Assembly: GCA_029948255.1 (NCBI GenBank)
Contig: JALIZF010000979.1
Span: 1 to 64,000 of the forward strand
Length of the DNA: 64,000 nt
Direction: 5' to 3'
Origin: Telmatactis stephensoni
Lineage: Eukaryota; Cnidaria; Anthozoa; Actiniaria; Isophelliidae
A model generated the notes under the pieces. That model did no database searches and was not told where the DNA came from. It was given only the letters and a program-made list of their open reading frames with translations. The position numbers were made by a program, and so were the translations under genes. Positions 10,807 to 19,589 of the stretch are shown piece by piece. The first letter of the stretch is position 1. The number at the start of each line of letters is the position of its first letter.

Positions 10807-12549
10807 CGAGTGCACTGGGGAAAAATTAAGGAAAATAATTTGAAACTCATGATCATGTTTGAGAGTTGATGCGAACTTTGATCACGCTTTCTGTAGTCTG
10901 TTTAGCTTTGCTTGGCGTATTTACATTGCTCAATTCATTTGTCTTTGGCAAATTAGGATCAATCTTTTCGCTAGGATAGGCTAAGGAAAGGTTTTCAGGA
11001 TTTTCAACTATATCTTTTTTGATCCAGCTACTTCGCCGTCACCACAGGGTGACCAGTAGTCTTAAAAGCTGATATCAGTCCGACAAATTAAACTGATTTT
11101 GATTTGATCAATGAACTGATTAGGGATGATTACAAGTATAACTGATCGAGAATTAAGCTTGACGTTACTCTAGCTGACTACAGCTTTTAAGTAGTGTTAT
11201 ATGTTGTTGCGTTACACGTATCGATTCGCAACATCGATTTTCCGCTCAACACTTGGTCAAATTGATAATTTTTCGTTAAAAGTTATTAAAATGCATATCA
11301 AACACTTCCAACTTGTTGACTAAGCAAAAATATTGTTTAAAATAGTTGTGTTTTGTATTTTCCACGGCATAAACTTTACGGGCAATTAACATTTGTTGCG
11401 CGGAAAATCGTTGTTGCGAATCGACCCGTGTAACATCACCGTTAGGGAACAGATTATAAACGATCATTGGAAGAATCCTGCCAGTCGTTGTGTTTAGCTC
11501 TTCTTAACTAAATTTTTTACGATCTGTCTTATATGCACTTTCTAATGCCTCGATCTACCAACTAATTGTTTCTTATATATATATGCGACTTTCCTTTGTA
11601 ATGTCTAGCAAGGCAGGCCTCACATTAAGGAATGTTTTGGCGAACTCAATCAGGTTGGATGGCACCTTTTCCAACGTTAAAGAGTTTTAAACTCCAACGT
11701 GATTGGTTAACTGGAAAAGCATGCCAATTACGAACCTAGTTAACCTGCTGGGACAACATGAAACTATTACCTGCTAGCAGTATTACCCTAGGAATGTCGA
11801 GGCTAAGGCGTTTCCTATTTGATCACCGGCGTGATACAAACATTTTACATTGGTAAACTTTATCATTAGTTATTTCGACTGATTAAATAGTACTAGTTTG
11901 CGTTTAGTTCGATAAGACCCTTGCCTGCTTCCTTAGCCAGTAAACGGTTAATGTTTCAATAACTGTAAACTAGACAGAATGTATACCTCATATAAGATAC
12001 ATCTGCCACTCACTGGGAACTGTAACAAAACATGCTTATCGAATGTCAAGGTCGACATCGGGATTTCCCCTTCTTTAAAAACAGCAAGAGAGAGATATTT
12101 ACAAAAATAACTGAAATACGCAGAAGAGCGTTCCCGACGTATCATAGCTATCGTAGCTACGATTTGTTGTGCATCACGGTGGTGCGGCAATTAAGACTTT
12201 GCAGGTTAGTGAACAAGCTGAAAAATACACAGCATTGATGCTGCGACGTACCAATTTCTCGCAGTCGCGCATGTCATGTTTCATTGCGTTAACTCTTTTG
12301 ACGCAACAATATTGCGCTTTTGATAACGCCAGCAGAACACCAAGTGGCTAAAAGAGAACACCAATCAAATCTTGTATAATTTCTTCGGTCTATCTCGATA
12401 GTTCCAAGTCCATTTGATTTCATTAAGGCCTGGTTTACACTAGCGACGCAAGCATAAACGCAAGCAACATACGCAGACTCAGTATCGTATTTATCACTGA
12501 TAGGTTTGAAAAAAGACTATATCGACTAATGAGCCACAGGGGGCCCATC
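10807..12549. other. intergenic, no gene seen
   Basis: The 3' UTR of the three-finger gene and then AT-rich sequence without a supportable frame. Around 12425-12480 a stretch beginning GGCCTGGTTTACACTAGCG has the look of a dispersed repeat; a similar phrase occurs near 38995-39050. Confidence 0.4.
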
Positions 12550-12555
12550 TCTTCC

Positions 12556-12833
12556 TGTAACAGCGAATTGTTTCGTGTATGTTTAAGTAACTCTGTTTGT
12601 ATTGTGCGCGTGTCGTATTGTGTGTGTTATGTGGGTATTCCCTCGGGGTTGGGTATATAAGGGTCTGGTCGAGGTCGGGAGTGTGGATTTCTTGGGGCTG
12701 GCTAAAACAGTCTAGATGAGCGTTTGATAGTACTCTTTGCTAGTAAGCAAACGAAAGGACAAGACCGCCCGAATATACAGTTACATATAGTTATACATAG
12801 TTATCACACAAGAGAGTAAAATCTTCTGTTACA
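12556..12833 (+). repeat. 5' LTR
   Basis: It begins TGTAAC and ends GTTACA (perfect inverted ends). A TATA box, TATATAA, sits at 12654-12660. The only ATG after the TATA box within the LTR (about 12716) opens a frame of three codons. Confidence 0.95.
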
Positions 12834-12835
12834 TT

Positions 12836-12853
12836 TGGCGCCCAACGTGGGGC
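12836..12853 (+). promoter_or_regulatory. primer-binding site, tRNA-Lys1,2 type
   Basis: TGGCGCCCAACGTGGGGC starts two bases after the LTR. It is the 18-base complement to the 3' end of tRNA-Lys1,2 as used by several retroelements and retroviruses. Confidence 0.9.
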
Positions 12854-13481
12854 AGTCTAACGTCTTACTCATCGAAACGTGATTCATACAGCCAAGATTC
12901 TTCAGTTTGTACTTCTGTGAAACCAGTAGCTTGAGTGGAATCTACATTCAAATAGGAACTGAGCGTTTCAAGGTGAAGTACCATAAGAATTCTCAAATTA
13001 AACTTTTGAGAAAGAAGCCAAGTTGTCGTCATCTTGGTGTAATTAAGTTATTCTCGTTTGGCTTTGAAGACTCGTGTGTCAACGCGTAAAGTTGAAAGAT
13101 ACTCTGTATTACTGCTTCATTTTCAAATCACTGGAACCGTACGCAGGAACTTGTGTTTGTGAATCGACTTAAAAGGAAATTGGATAACGACTGGAGATAC
13201 TTTTTGCAATATTATTTCTGGTTCGTGGATATCGCTACCGTGACTTGGAAAGTTGTACGAAGCTACGTTTTGTATCGCAACTTGGAAAAATTGTCTCACA
13301 AGCCTCACAAGCGTTTAAGATCTCGAAGAAGAGTGACTACGGATTTACAGCTAAGTGTACAAGAACTAATAGTTTCAAGTTCTAAAAAAATTGCAAAGTT
13401 TATACAACATCTTTATTTAATAGCTGTATTCAATATTACGCTATATTATTTATCAAGTGTTTCATTTTATCAATTTACATC

Positions 13482-14066
13482 TTGGAGTCATTATATTTAT
13501 ATTATATTTGTTATATATTTCATAGTATTACGCGTGGAAGAAGTTTATGTATTTTGTTTGCTATCTACGTAAATTTTGTTCATTCGCAAGGAATAATTCT
13601 GTACGACAAAACTGATCTAAATTTGCATATTATCAAGGAACGTTACTTAGATAATACAATACTAAGTAAGTGGCTATTCAATTTAAGAAACCTCCAGAGA
13701 CCGGAAAGAACAAGGGACAATAGTTCTAGCGTTATTATCACATTCTGTATTGTAAGAGCCCTTCATTTGTTAGTTAATATTTTTGGAGGCGCATTGTTGA
13801 TTTCGTACGCTTACTTAGCACGTGTAGGGGTGTGTTTGGGGAGGTTTGCCGCCACCAGGTCCCTCTCCTCGTGCGTCGACCGCGCCCTTATTTCATCTTT
13901 GGGACGGTCGGGTTTTTTTTTGTTGTTGTTAGTATTCCTTGGCAATTTATTTATTTTTGTTTTTGTTTTACGGGATATTTCTTTTGCCTTGTTAGTGTCA
14001 TATATTTTGTTTGTCTCATTGTTTGTCATTAGCATTGACATTGAGTCAGTTGAGTGTGTTGAGTGA
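13482..14066 (+). CDS. possible leader-encoded hydrophobic frame, no ATG
   Basis: The frame has about 194 codons open from a TTG, with no methionine codon anywhere. It ends in TGA at 14064-14066, only five sense codons before the gag ATG and in the same frame as gag. It would encode several hydrophobic stretches, for example SGFFLLLLVFLGNLFIFVF. Its T-rich composition both avoids stop codons and yields F, L and V, so openness alone is weak evidence. It could be expressed only by non-AUG initiation or by an upstream event. I consider it more likely an unstopped leader than a gene. Confidence 0.2.
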   Translation: MESLYLYYICYIFHSITRGRSLCILFAIYVNFVHSQGIILYDKTDLNLHIIKERYLDNTILSKWLFNLRNLQRPERTRDNSSSVIITFCIVRALHLLVNIFGGALLISYAYLARVGVCLGRFAATRSLSSCVDRALISSLGRSGFFLLLLVFLGNLFIFVFVLRDISFALLVSYILFVSLFVISIDIESVECVE

Positions 14067-14081
14067 ACGATTTTCCTAGAC

Positions 14082-15422
14082 ATGGCTCATTCGTGGCATG
14101 GACGACTTGATGATGATGAGGAAGTAGATAAGATCGCGGACGCTGTGATGACGCTACATAGGTCGGGACTTTTCAAAGTTTCACCTGTCGACAACACAGA
14201 TGATGGTTCCGATGGAGGCGAAGACCAGAAATTGCTGAATATTGATGGCGTATTCCGACCTCCTGGGGGTAGTGACTTTGTCACGGATAGAAGGGCGCAC
14301 GTGCGACGTCAGATTGCTGTTAACTTTGGCCACTCCAAAGCTAGTACCTCACCACTACTGCCACCTTCCAGCTTTACAGCCAACAAGAATTCGGGTCTGC
14401 GCACTTCAACGCCTGCTCGCACATCATCTACTAGACCCGTTACGAATGCTAATCCAAACATGAGAGACCTCACAAGTATTCCATGGCCTTTTTCAAACGT
14501 TCAGCCTGTCAATCAGTTACAGCCTTTCAACCCGTCAGAACCGCCTAGTGCCGAAACTGTTTCAATGTTTGGTCGAGTGCCCCGTATTTCAACCTTTTCG
14601 GGAAGTTCTTCAAAAGCAGATACCTCGTTTGAAGCTTGGAAGTTCGAGGTGAGATGTCTCATGAATGAAAATTCCTGCAATAGAGATCTTCTCCTGCAAG
14701 GCGTCAGGAAATCCCTCAGGGGGGAGGCAGGTACCCTGTGCATGCACCTGGGAGAAAATGCATCTATTGAAGATATACTTCGCAAACTTGAGGGTGTGTA
14801 TGGAATCGTAGAAAGTGGGACTACCCTACTCCAACAATTTTATAATGCCAAACAGGAAAGTGGTGAGTCGGTAGCAGAATATGGTTGCAGATTAGAGGAA
14901 ATTGTGAATCGAGCCATTTCTAGGGGTGCTGTAGCAAAAGAGCAAGCAAATGAGATGCTGAGAAGTAAGATGTGGACGGGGTTGAGAGATGAGAGGGTAA
15001 GGAATGCCACTAGGTACAAGTATGACATGACCCTTGATTTTGACGCACTGAGAGCTGAGCTTAGAGCAATGGAGCAGGAAATCAAAGAGCTAGATCGTGT
15101 ACAGAACAAGAACTCAATACAGCAGCGAACTTCGCATATGCCACAAGTGAGGGGTGAGAATATTGGTGAACAAACAAAGAAGTCTCTCGACGAGTTGAAG
15201 CAGAAGGTAAAGGTTCTTGAGGAAAAGGTTGCTCGACAGCCGGATACAACTAAGTTGCTAAACAGAATCCTTGAAAAGGTTGAGAAGCTGGAAAAAGACG
15301 ATCAGAAGTCTAACTGTGAAAGTGAAAACAACAAACCAAAAGCCGTCGAAAACAAGTCGTCAAACTCCAAGGGGCCTCTGGCGAGGGACGTTCAGAGAGC
15401 CCAAGGGCCAGCGAGGCAGTAA
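14082..15422 (+). CDS. gag: gag polyprotein of the Ty3-type element
   Basis: The frame has 446 residues, with a strong-context ATG. An acidic, proline- and serine-rich N-terminal third is followed by a helical capsid-like region (about residues 165-340) beginning with a P.ISTFSGSS...FEAWKFEVR block. This resembles the capsid of Ty3-type gag and of the domesticated PNMA proteins. A coiled-coil-like segment (LKQKVKVLEEKV, about 370-400) precedes a lysine-rich tail. No CCHC zinc knuckle is present anywhere, although one is usual in gag nucleocapsids. The frame ends in TAA and overlaps the upstream part of the pol frame. Confidence 0.9.
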   Translation: MAHSWHGRLDDDEEVDKIADAVMTLHRSGLFKVSPVDNTDDGSDGGEDQKLLNIDGVFRPPGGSDFVTDRRAHVRRQIAVNFGHSKASTSPLLPPSSFTANKNSGLRTSTPARTSSTRPVTNANPNMRDLTSIPWPFSNVQPVNQLQPFNPSEPPSAETVSMFGRVPRISTFSGSSSKADTSFEAWKFEVRCLMNENSCNRDLLLQGVRKSLRGEAGTLCMHLGENASIEDILRKLEGVYGIVESGTTLLQQFYNAKQESGESVAEYGCRLEEIVNRAISRGAVAKEQANEMLRSKMWTGLRDERVRNATRYKYDMTLDFDALRAELRAMEQEIKELDRVQNKNSIQQRTSHMPQVRGENIGEQTKKSLDELKQKVKVLEEKVARQPDTTKLLNRILEKVEKLEKDDQKSNCESENNKPKAVENKSSNSKGPLARDVQRAQGPARQ

Positions 15423-18400
15423 GTCCCATTCCAGAGTTGGTAGGAGACGTTAATGTAAGTATGTGTTATGTTGATGATGTGCCTTGTTTATCTTTAGTTG
15501 ATACAGGATCTCAAATAAGCACCGTAAGCGAGGGGTTCCGGGAAGAGTATCTGGATGGTTGTCCTATAAGAGAACTGGATGATATCTTAAGTATAGAGGG
15601 TGCTGGTGGACAAAACGTACCGATTTTAGGATACATTGAGGCTGATATCTCTTTTCCTGAACAAACATGTGGAAGTCAGCGACGAGTTCCCACCCTGTTG
15701 CTTGTGGTCCGCAACACATCTTTTAACAAACAGGTGCCGATAGTGATTGGAACCAATGTCATAAGAAAATGCAAAGAAGACTGCATTGAGGACTTTGGTA
15801 GTTGTTTTATGCAGAAAGTTAAACCCGATTTAGCATGGAGATCAGCGTATCAGTACTTGAGTTATGCAAGACGTAAGTATCATAAGATCTTTAAAGGAAC
15901 CAAGCTTAAGACACAATCATCAGCGCCAGTGACTGTCCATCCTAATGAAACGATTGTTTTGTGGTCAGCGGTACAGACGCGGAAGATTGGTGGTACTGTA
16001 ACTGCACTAATTGAGTACTCGGATAGTGTTCCCTCTGCTCTACAAATCGTGCCTGCCGTGGTAAATGTCAAAATGGATGGTAGCAAGAGTTTTATACCAA
16101 TCAAGGTTCATAATGGTTCCACAGCTAATGTAACACTTGCCCCAGGTACTGCACTTTGTTCTTTGCAGCAGGTAAGTATAGTGGACAGTATGGACACCAC
16201 GGAAGAATCTGAAGTTTCCAGTCAGCCTTCTTCATTAGTAGTCGACTTTGATAAGACAAGAATGGATCACGAGCAAGTAGAGGCCGCAAGAGAGACGCTG
16301 GAAAGATGGAATCACATCTTCTCACAGGGACCAAATGACCTAGGTTGTACAGCTTCTGTCAAACATCGCATTCGGCTTCAAGATGAAATCCCATTCAAGC
16401 AAAGACACAGACGGATCCCTCCTTCCCAATATGACGAAGTTAGGCAACATCTCAAAGACATGCTTGACAGCGGGGTGATCAGAGAATCGCACAGTCCTTA
16501 TAGTTCGCCTGTTGTGTTGGTAAGAAAAAAAGACGGATCTTTGCGCTTTTGTATTGATTTTCGGAAGCTGAACTCCAAGACAGTCAAAGACGCCTATGCC
16601 TTGCCGAGAATGGAAGAAGCTTTGGAGACGATGGCAGGATGTTCCTGGTTTTCTACGCTGGACCTCAAAAGTGGCTATTGGCAGATCGAAATTGACGAGG
16701 CTGATAAGGCTAAGACAGCTTTTACTGTCGGACCTTTGGGTTTTTTTGAGTGTAACCGCATGGCATTCGGACTTACCAATGCGCCAGCGACCTTCCAAAG
16801 ACTTATGGAACATTGTATGGCCGATCTTAACTTTAACAAGTGCATCGTTTACATTGACGACATAATCATCTATGCAAGAACCTTCGAGGAGCACTTAGAA
16901 CGTCTAGAAGCAGTGTTCGCGAGACTTGAGAAGTATGGATTAAAGTTGAAATCTTCGAAATGCTCGTTCTTCAAGGAAAGAGTCAAATATCTTGGACACG
17001 TCATCTCACAGGAAGGTATTGAAACCGACCCAGAGAAGGTTAGTGCAATTAGAGACTGGCCGGTACCACAAAATCTGGACCAGCTCAGAACGTTCCTTGG
17101 TTTTTGTGGCTACTATAGAAAGTTTGTCCCGGCATTCTCAAAACTCGTCAAACCTTTAAATGATCTAGTGACAAGCTTGCTTGGAAAGCCTGGGAAGGGT
17201 AAGAGGCAGCTCAAGACCGAAGATTGGGTATGGTCGGACGATTGCCAGTCTGCATTTGATGGTGTTGTTCAGATATTGTCATCTCCAACAGTACTCTCTT
17301 ATCCGGATTTCAAATCGCCATTTATCGTCAATACGGATGCTAGTCACGACGGATTAGGAGCAACGTTGAGTCAAATTCAAGAAGGCGTGGAAAAGGTAAT
17401 ATGTTATGCAAGCAGGGCTCTAAGAAAAGCTGAAAAGAATTACCCCGCGCATAAATTGGAATTTCTAGCCTTAAAATGGGCTATTGTCGACAAATTTCAT
17501 GACTATCTTTATGGGCATCGTTTTACAGTGAGAACCGATAACAATCCTCTTACGTATGTGACGACTACTGCACGACTGGACGCAACCGGTCATCGTTGGC
17601 TTGCGTCCTTGGCTGCTTATGATTTTGACATAGTTTATCGCTCTGGAAAGAAGAACCAAGATGCCGATGCTTTGTCTCGCCGACCTCATGAAGTAGAAAC
17701 CGAAGAAGAGCGTACCATCACAAGACAGGAAATGGCTGCAATGTCAAATGGTATCATCACAAGAGACAACACGAATCAACCCTCATTAATAGAGAGCTTC
17801 TGTATGAGCGAAGTTGGTGTCAACATGGCAATGGGAATTTGTACTGAAGGTGCAACATCAAATTTACCCTCTCTCACTATCGACGAGCTCAGATTACACC
17901 AAGAAAGTGATCCAATATTAGCAAGAGTTATTCAACGTTTGAAGAGTACAAGGGTGACAAGACGCGCTGATTTGATGAGAGAAGAAAAAAGTGTGCGAGA
18001 CTACCTTAGAGAATTTGAACGACTGCGTCTAGTCGATGGGGTTTTGCATCGCGAGCGTGGTGAAGGTGATCAAGTAACGACTCAGTTGGTGATACCAGAA
18101 GCTTTAAAAGTAAAGGCGTTCCAAGGAATTCACGACAATATGGGGCATTTTGGAATTGAAAGGACATTGGCCTTGGCCCGTTCCAGGTTCTTTTGGCCAA
18201 GAATGACAAAAGAGCTGACACAAATGGTCAGAACCTGTAAGCGATGTGTACTAAGAAAATCTCCTCAACCCCACAAAGTTGCACCATTGGTACCAATCGT
18301 TTCCACATCTCCAATGGAATTAGTATGCATCGATTATCTGAAACTTGAAAGATCTGCAGGTGGCTACGAAAATGTTCTGGTTATTACAGACCATTTCACC

Positions 18401-19282
18401 CGTTACGCTCAAGCGTTTCCAACTCTTAATCAGACCGCTAAAACAACTGCTCGCGTTTTGTTTGAGAAGTTCATTGTGCACTACGGCTTTCCGGAGAGGT
18501 TGCACAGCGACCAGGGGAGGAACTTTGAATCCCAGATAATCCAACAACTCTGTAATCTGGCTGGTGTGGAAAAGTCACGTACGACCCCATATCATCCAAG
18601 TGGGAATGGTATGTGTGAGCGGTTTAACCGCACACTGCTGCATATGCTTGGTACTTTGCCTGAGAAAGACAAGAAAAACTGGAAAGACGCTATTGCGCCT
18701 GTGGTCCACGCATACAATGCTACAAGACATGAATCGACGGGGTTTTCGCCTTTCTACTTAATGTTCGGAAGAGAGCCTAGACTCGCCATTGATGTTTACT
18801 TGGGTCTTACGCCTAATAATCGCACGAAGGTAGGGAGTTCATCAAAGTTTGTAGCGGATTTGAAGCGAAGACTTAGCCAGGCATATGAAATTGCCCAGAG
18901 GAATTCAAGGATGGCATCAAAACGACACAAGAATATCTATGACCGAAGACCAATGGTATCTAGTCTTAAGAAGGGCGATAGAGTTTTATTGAGGAACCTG
19001 ACCCCAAGTGGCAAGCTTGACAATTTCTGGGAGAAGGATACGTATGTGGTTACGTCTAAGCCCAATAATGATTTACCAGTGTTTGAGATCCAAAGAGAAA
19101 ATGGACAGGGTCGTAAGAGGATGATCCACCGAAATCATTTGTTGCCATGCCCCTTCCCTCCTGACAGCACAACCCAGGATGTGTCGGATGTGTCACAAGA
19201 AAGCAGCACTTCCATACAAGTTCCCAGAAGATCAGGTCGTGTTCGGAACAGACCAAGATGGATGAAGGACTTCACCACTTAA
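15326..19282 (+). CDS. pol: pol polyprotein: protease, reverse transcriptase, RNase H, integrase
   Basis: The open frame starts after a stop at 15323 and is in the -1 frame relative to gag, overlapping it by about 95 bases. Counting residues from codon 15437: protease LVDTG (D22); RT block with FCIDFRKLN and active site YIDD (D474, D475); RNase H NTDASHDG (D634) and a DADALSRRP end; integrase zinc finger H899, H904, C934, C937; integrase catalytic D966, D1025, E1061 (35 residues between the last two); and a C-terminal LKKGDRVLLRN...MIHRNHLLP module. All catalytic residues are present, so the proteins should be functional. How ribosomes enter pol is not obvious: there is no ATG near the start and I saw no canonical slippery heptamer. 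Confidence 0.95.
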   Translation, partial: KQQTKSRRKQVVKLQGASGEGRSESPRASEAVSPIPELVGDVNVSMCYVDDVPCLSLVDTGSQISTVSEGFREEYLDGCPIRELDDILSIEGAGGQNVPILGYIEADISFPEQTCGSQRRVPTLLLVVRNTSFNKQVPIVIGTNVIRKCKEDCIEDFGSCFMQKVKPDLAWRSAYQYLSYARRKYHKIFKGTKLKTQSSAPVTVHPNETIVLWSAVQTRKIGGTVTALIEYSDSVPSALQIVPAVVNVKMDGSKSFIPIKVHNGSTANVTLAPGTALCSLQQVSIVDSMDTTEESEVSSQPSSLVVDFDKTRMDHEQVEAARETLERWNHIFSQGPNDLGCTASVKHRIRLQDEIPFKQRHRRIPPSQYDEVRQHLKDMLDSGVIRESHSPYSSPVVLVRKKDGSLRFCIDFRKLNSKTVKDAYALPRMEEALETMAGCSWFSTLDLKSGYWQIEIDEADKAKTAFTVGPLGFFECNRMAFGLTNAPATFQRLMEHCMADLNFNKCIVYIDDIIIYARTFEEHLERLEAVFARLEKYGLKLKSSKCSFFKERVKYLGHVISQEGIETDPEKVSAIRDWPVPQNLDQLRTFLGFCGYYRKFVPAFSKLVKPLNDLVTSLLGKPGKGKRQLKTEDWVWSDDCQSAFDGVVQILSSPTVLSYPDFKSPFIVNTDASHDGLGATLSQIQEGVEKVICYASRALRKAEKNYPAHKLEFLALKWAIVDKFHDYLYGHRFTVRTDNNPLTYVTTTARLDATGHRWLASLAAYDFDIVYRSGKKNQDADALSRRPHEVETEEERTITRQEMAAMSNGIITRDNTNQPSLIESFCMSEVGVNMAMGICTEGATSNLPSLTIDELRLHQESDPILARVIQRLKSTRVTRRADLMREEKSVRDYLREFERLRLVDGVLHRERGEGDQVTTQLVIPEALKVKAFQGIHDNMGHFGIERTLALARSRFFWPRMTKELTQMVRTCKRCVLRKSPQPHKVAPLVPIVSTSPMELVCIDYLKLERSAGGYENVLVITDHFTRYAQAFPTLNQTAKTTARVLFEKFIVHYGFPERLHSDQGRNFESQIIQQLCNLAGVEKSRTTPYHPSGNGMCERFNRTLLHMLGTLPEKDKKNWKDAIAPVVHAYNATRHESTGFSPFYLMFGREPRLAIDVYLGLTPNNRTKVGSSSKFVADLKRRLSQAYEIAQRNSRMASKRHKNIYDRRPMVSSLKKGDRVLLRNLTPSGKLDNFWEKDTYVVTSKPNNDLPVFEIQRENGQGRKRMIHRNHLLPCPFPPDSTTQDVSDVSQESSTSIQVPRRSGRVRNRPRWMKDFTT

Positions 19283-19305
19283 AAAAAAGAAAAAAGAGGG
19301 AAACG
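19281..19305 (+). promoter_or_regulatory. polypurine tract
   Basis: An A/G run, AAAAAAAAGAAAAAAGAGGG, followed by AAACG immediately before the 3' LTR, is the expected plus-strand primer site. Confidence 0.85.
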
Positions 19306-19583
19306 TGTAACAGCGAATTGTTTCGTGTATGTTTAAGTAACTCTGTTTGTATTGTGCGCGTGTCGTATTGTGTGTGTTATGTGGGTATTCCCTCAGGGTT
19401 GGGTATATAAGGGTCTGGTCGAGGTCGGGAGTGTGGATTTCTTGGGGCTGGCTAAAACAGTCTAGATGAGCGTTTGATAGTACTCTTTGCTAGTAAGCAA
19501 ACGAAAGGACAAGACCGCCCGAATATACAGTTACATATAGTTATACATAGTTATCACACAAGAGAGTAAAATCTTTTGTTACA
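19306..19583 (+). repeat. 3' LTR
   Basis: Identical to the 5' LTR except for CCTCAGGG versus CCTCGGGG and AATCTTTTG versus AATCTTCTG. TATA box at 19404-19410. Confidence 0.95.
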
Positions 19584-19589
19584 TCTTCC

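Larger units (their letters stand above)
12834..14081 (+). other. 1.25-kb leader nearly devoid of ATG
   Basis: Scanning all three frames line by line I find a single ATG (13547), which opens a 22-codon frame closed at 13615. The next ATG is the gag start at 14082, in a strong context (G at -3, G at +4). Despite being AT-rich, the leader holds two long overlapping frames without any ATG (13153-13572 and 13482-14066). See the findings for interpretation. Confidence 0.85.
12556..19583 (+). mobile_element. complete Ty3-type LTR retrotransposon (7.0 kb)
   Basis: Two 278-bp LTRs enclose a primer-binding site, a long leader, gag, pol and a polypurine tract. Both ends are flanked by TCTTCC (12550-12555 and 19584-19589), a 6-bp target duplication. 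The LTRs differ at only two positions, both transitions, and gag and pol are uninterrupted, so insertion was recent and the copy may be active. The domain order protease, RT, RNase H, integrase places it in the Ty3 group. No envelope frame follows pol; pol ends 23 bases before the 3' LTR. Confidence 0.95.

Noticed and set aside
13153..13572. 139-codon frame in the retrotransposon leader as a separate gene
   Set aside because: It has no ATG at all, overlaps another ATG-less frame and has no domain; better explained by AUG depletion of the leader.
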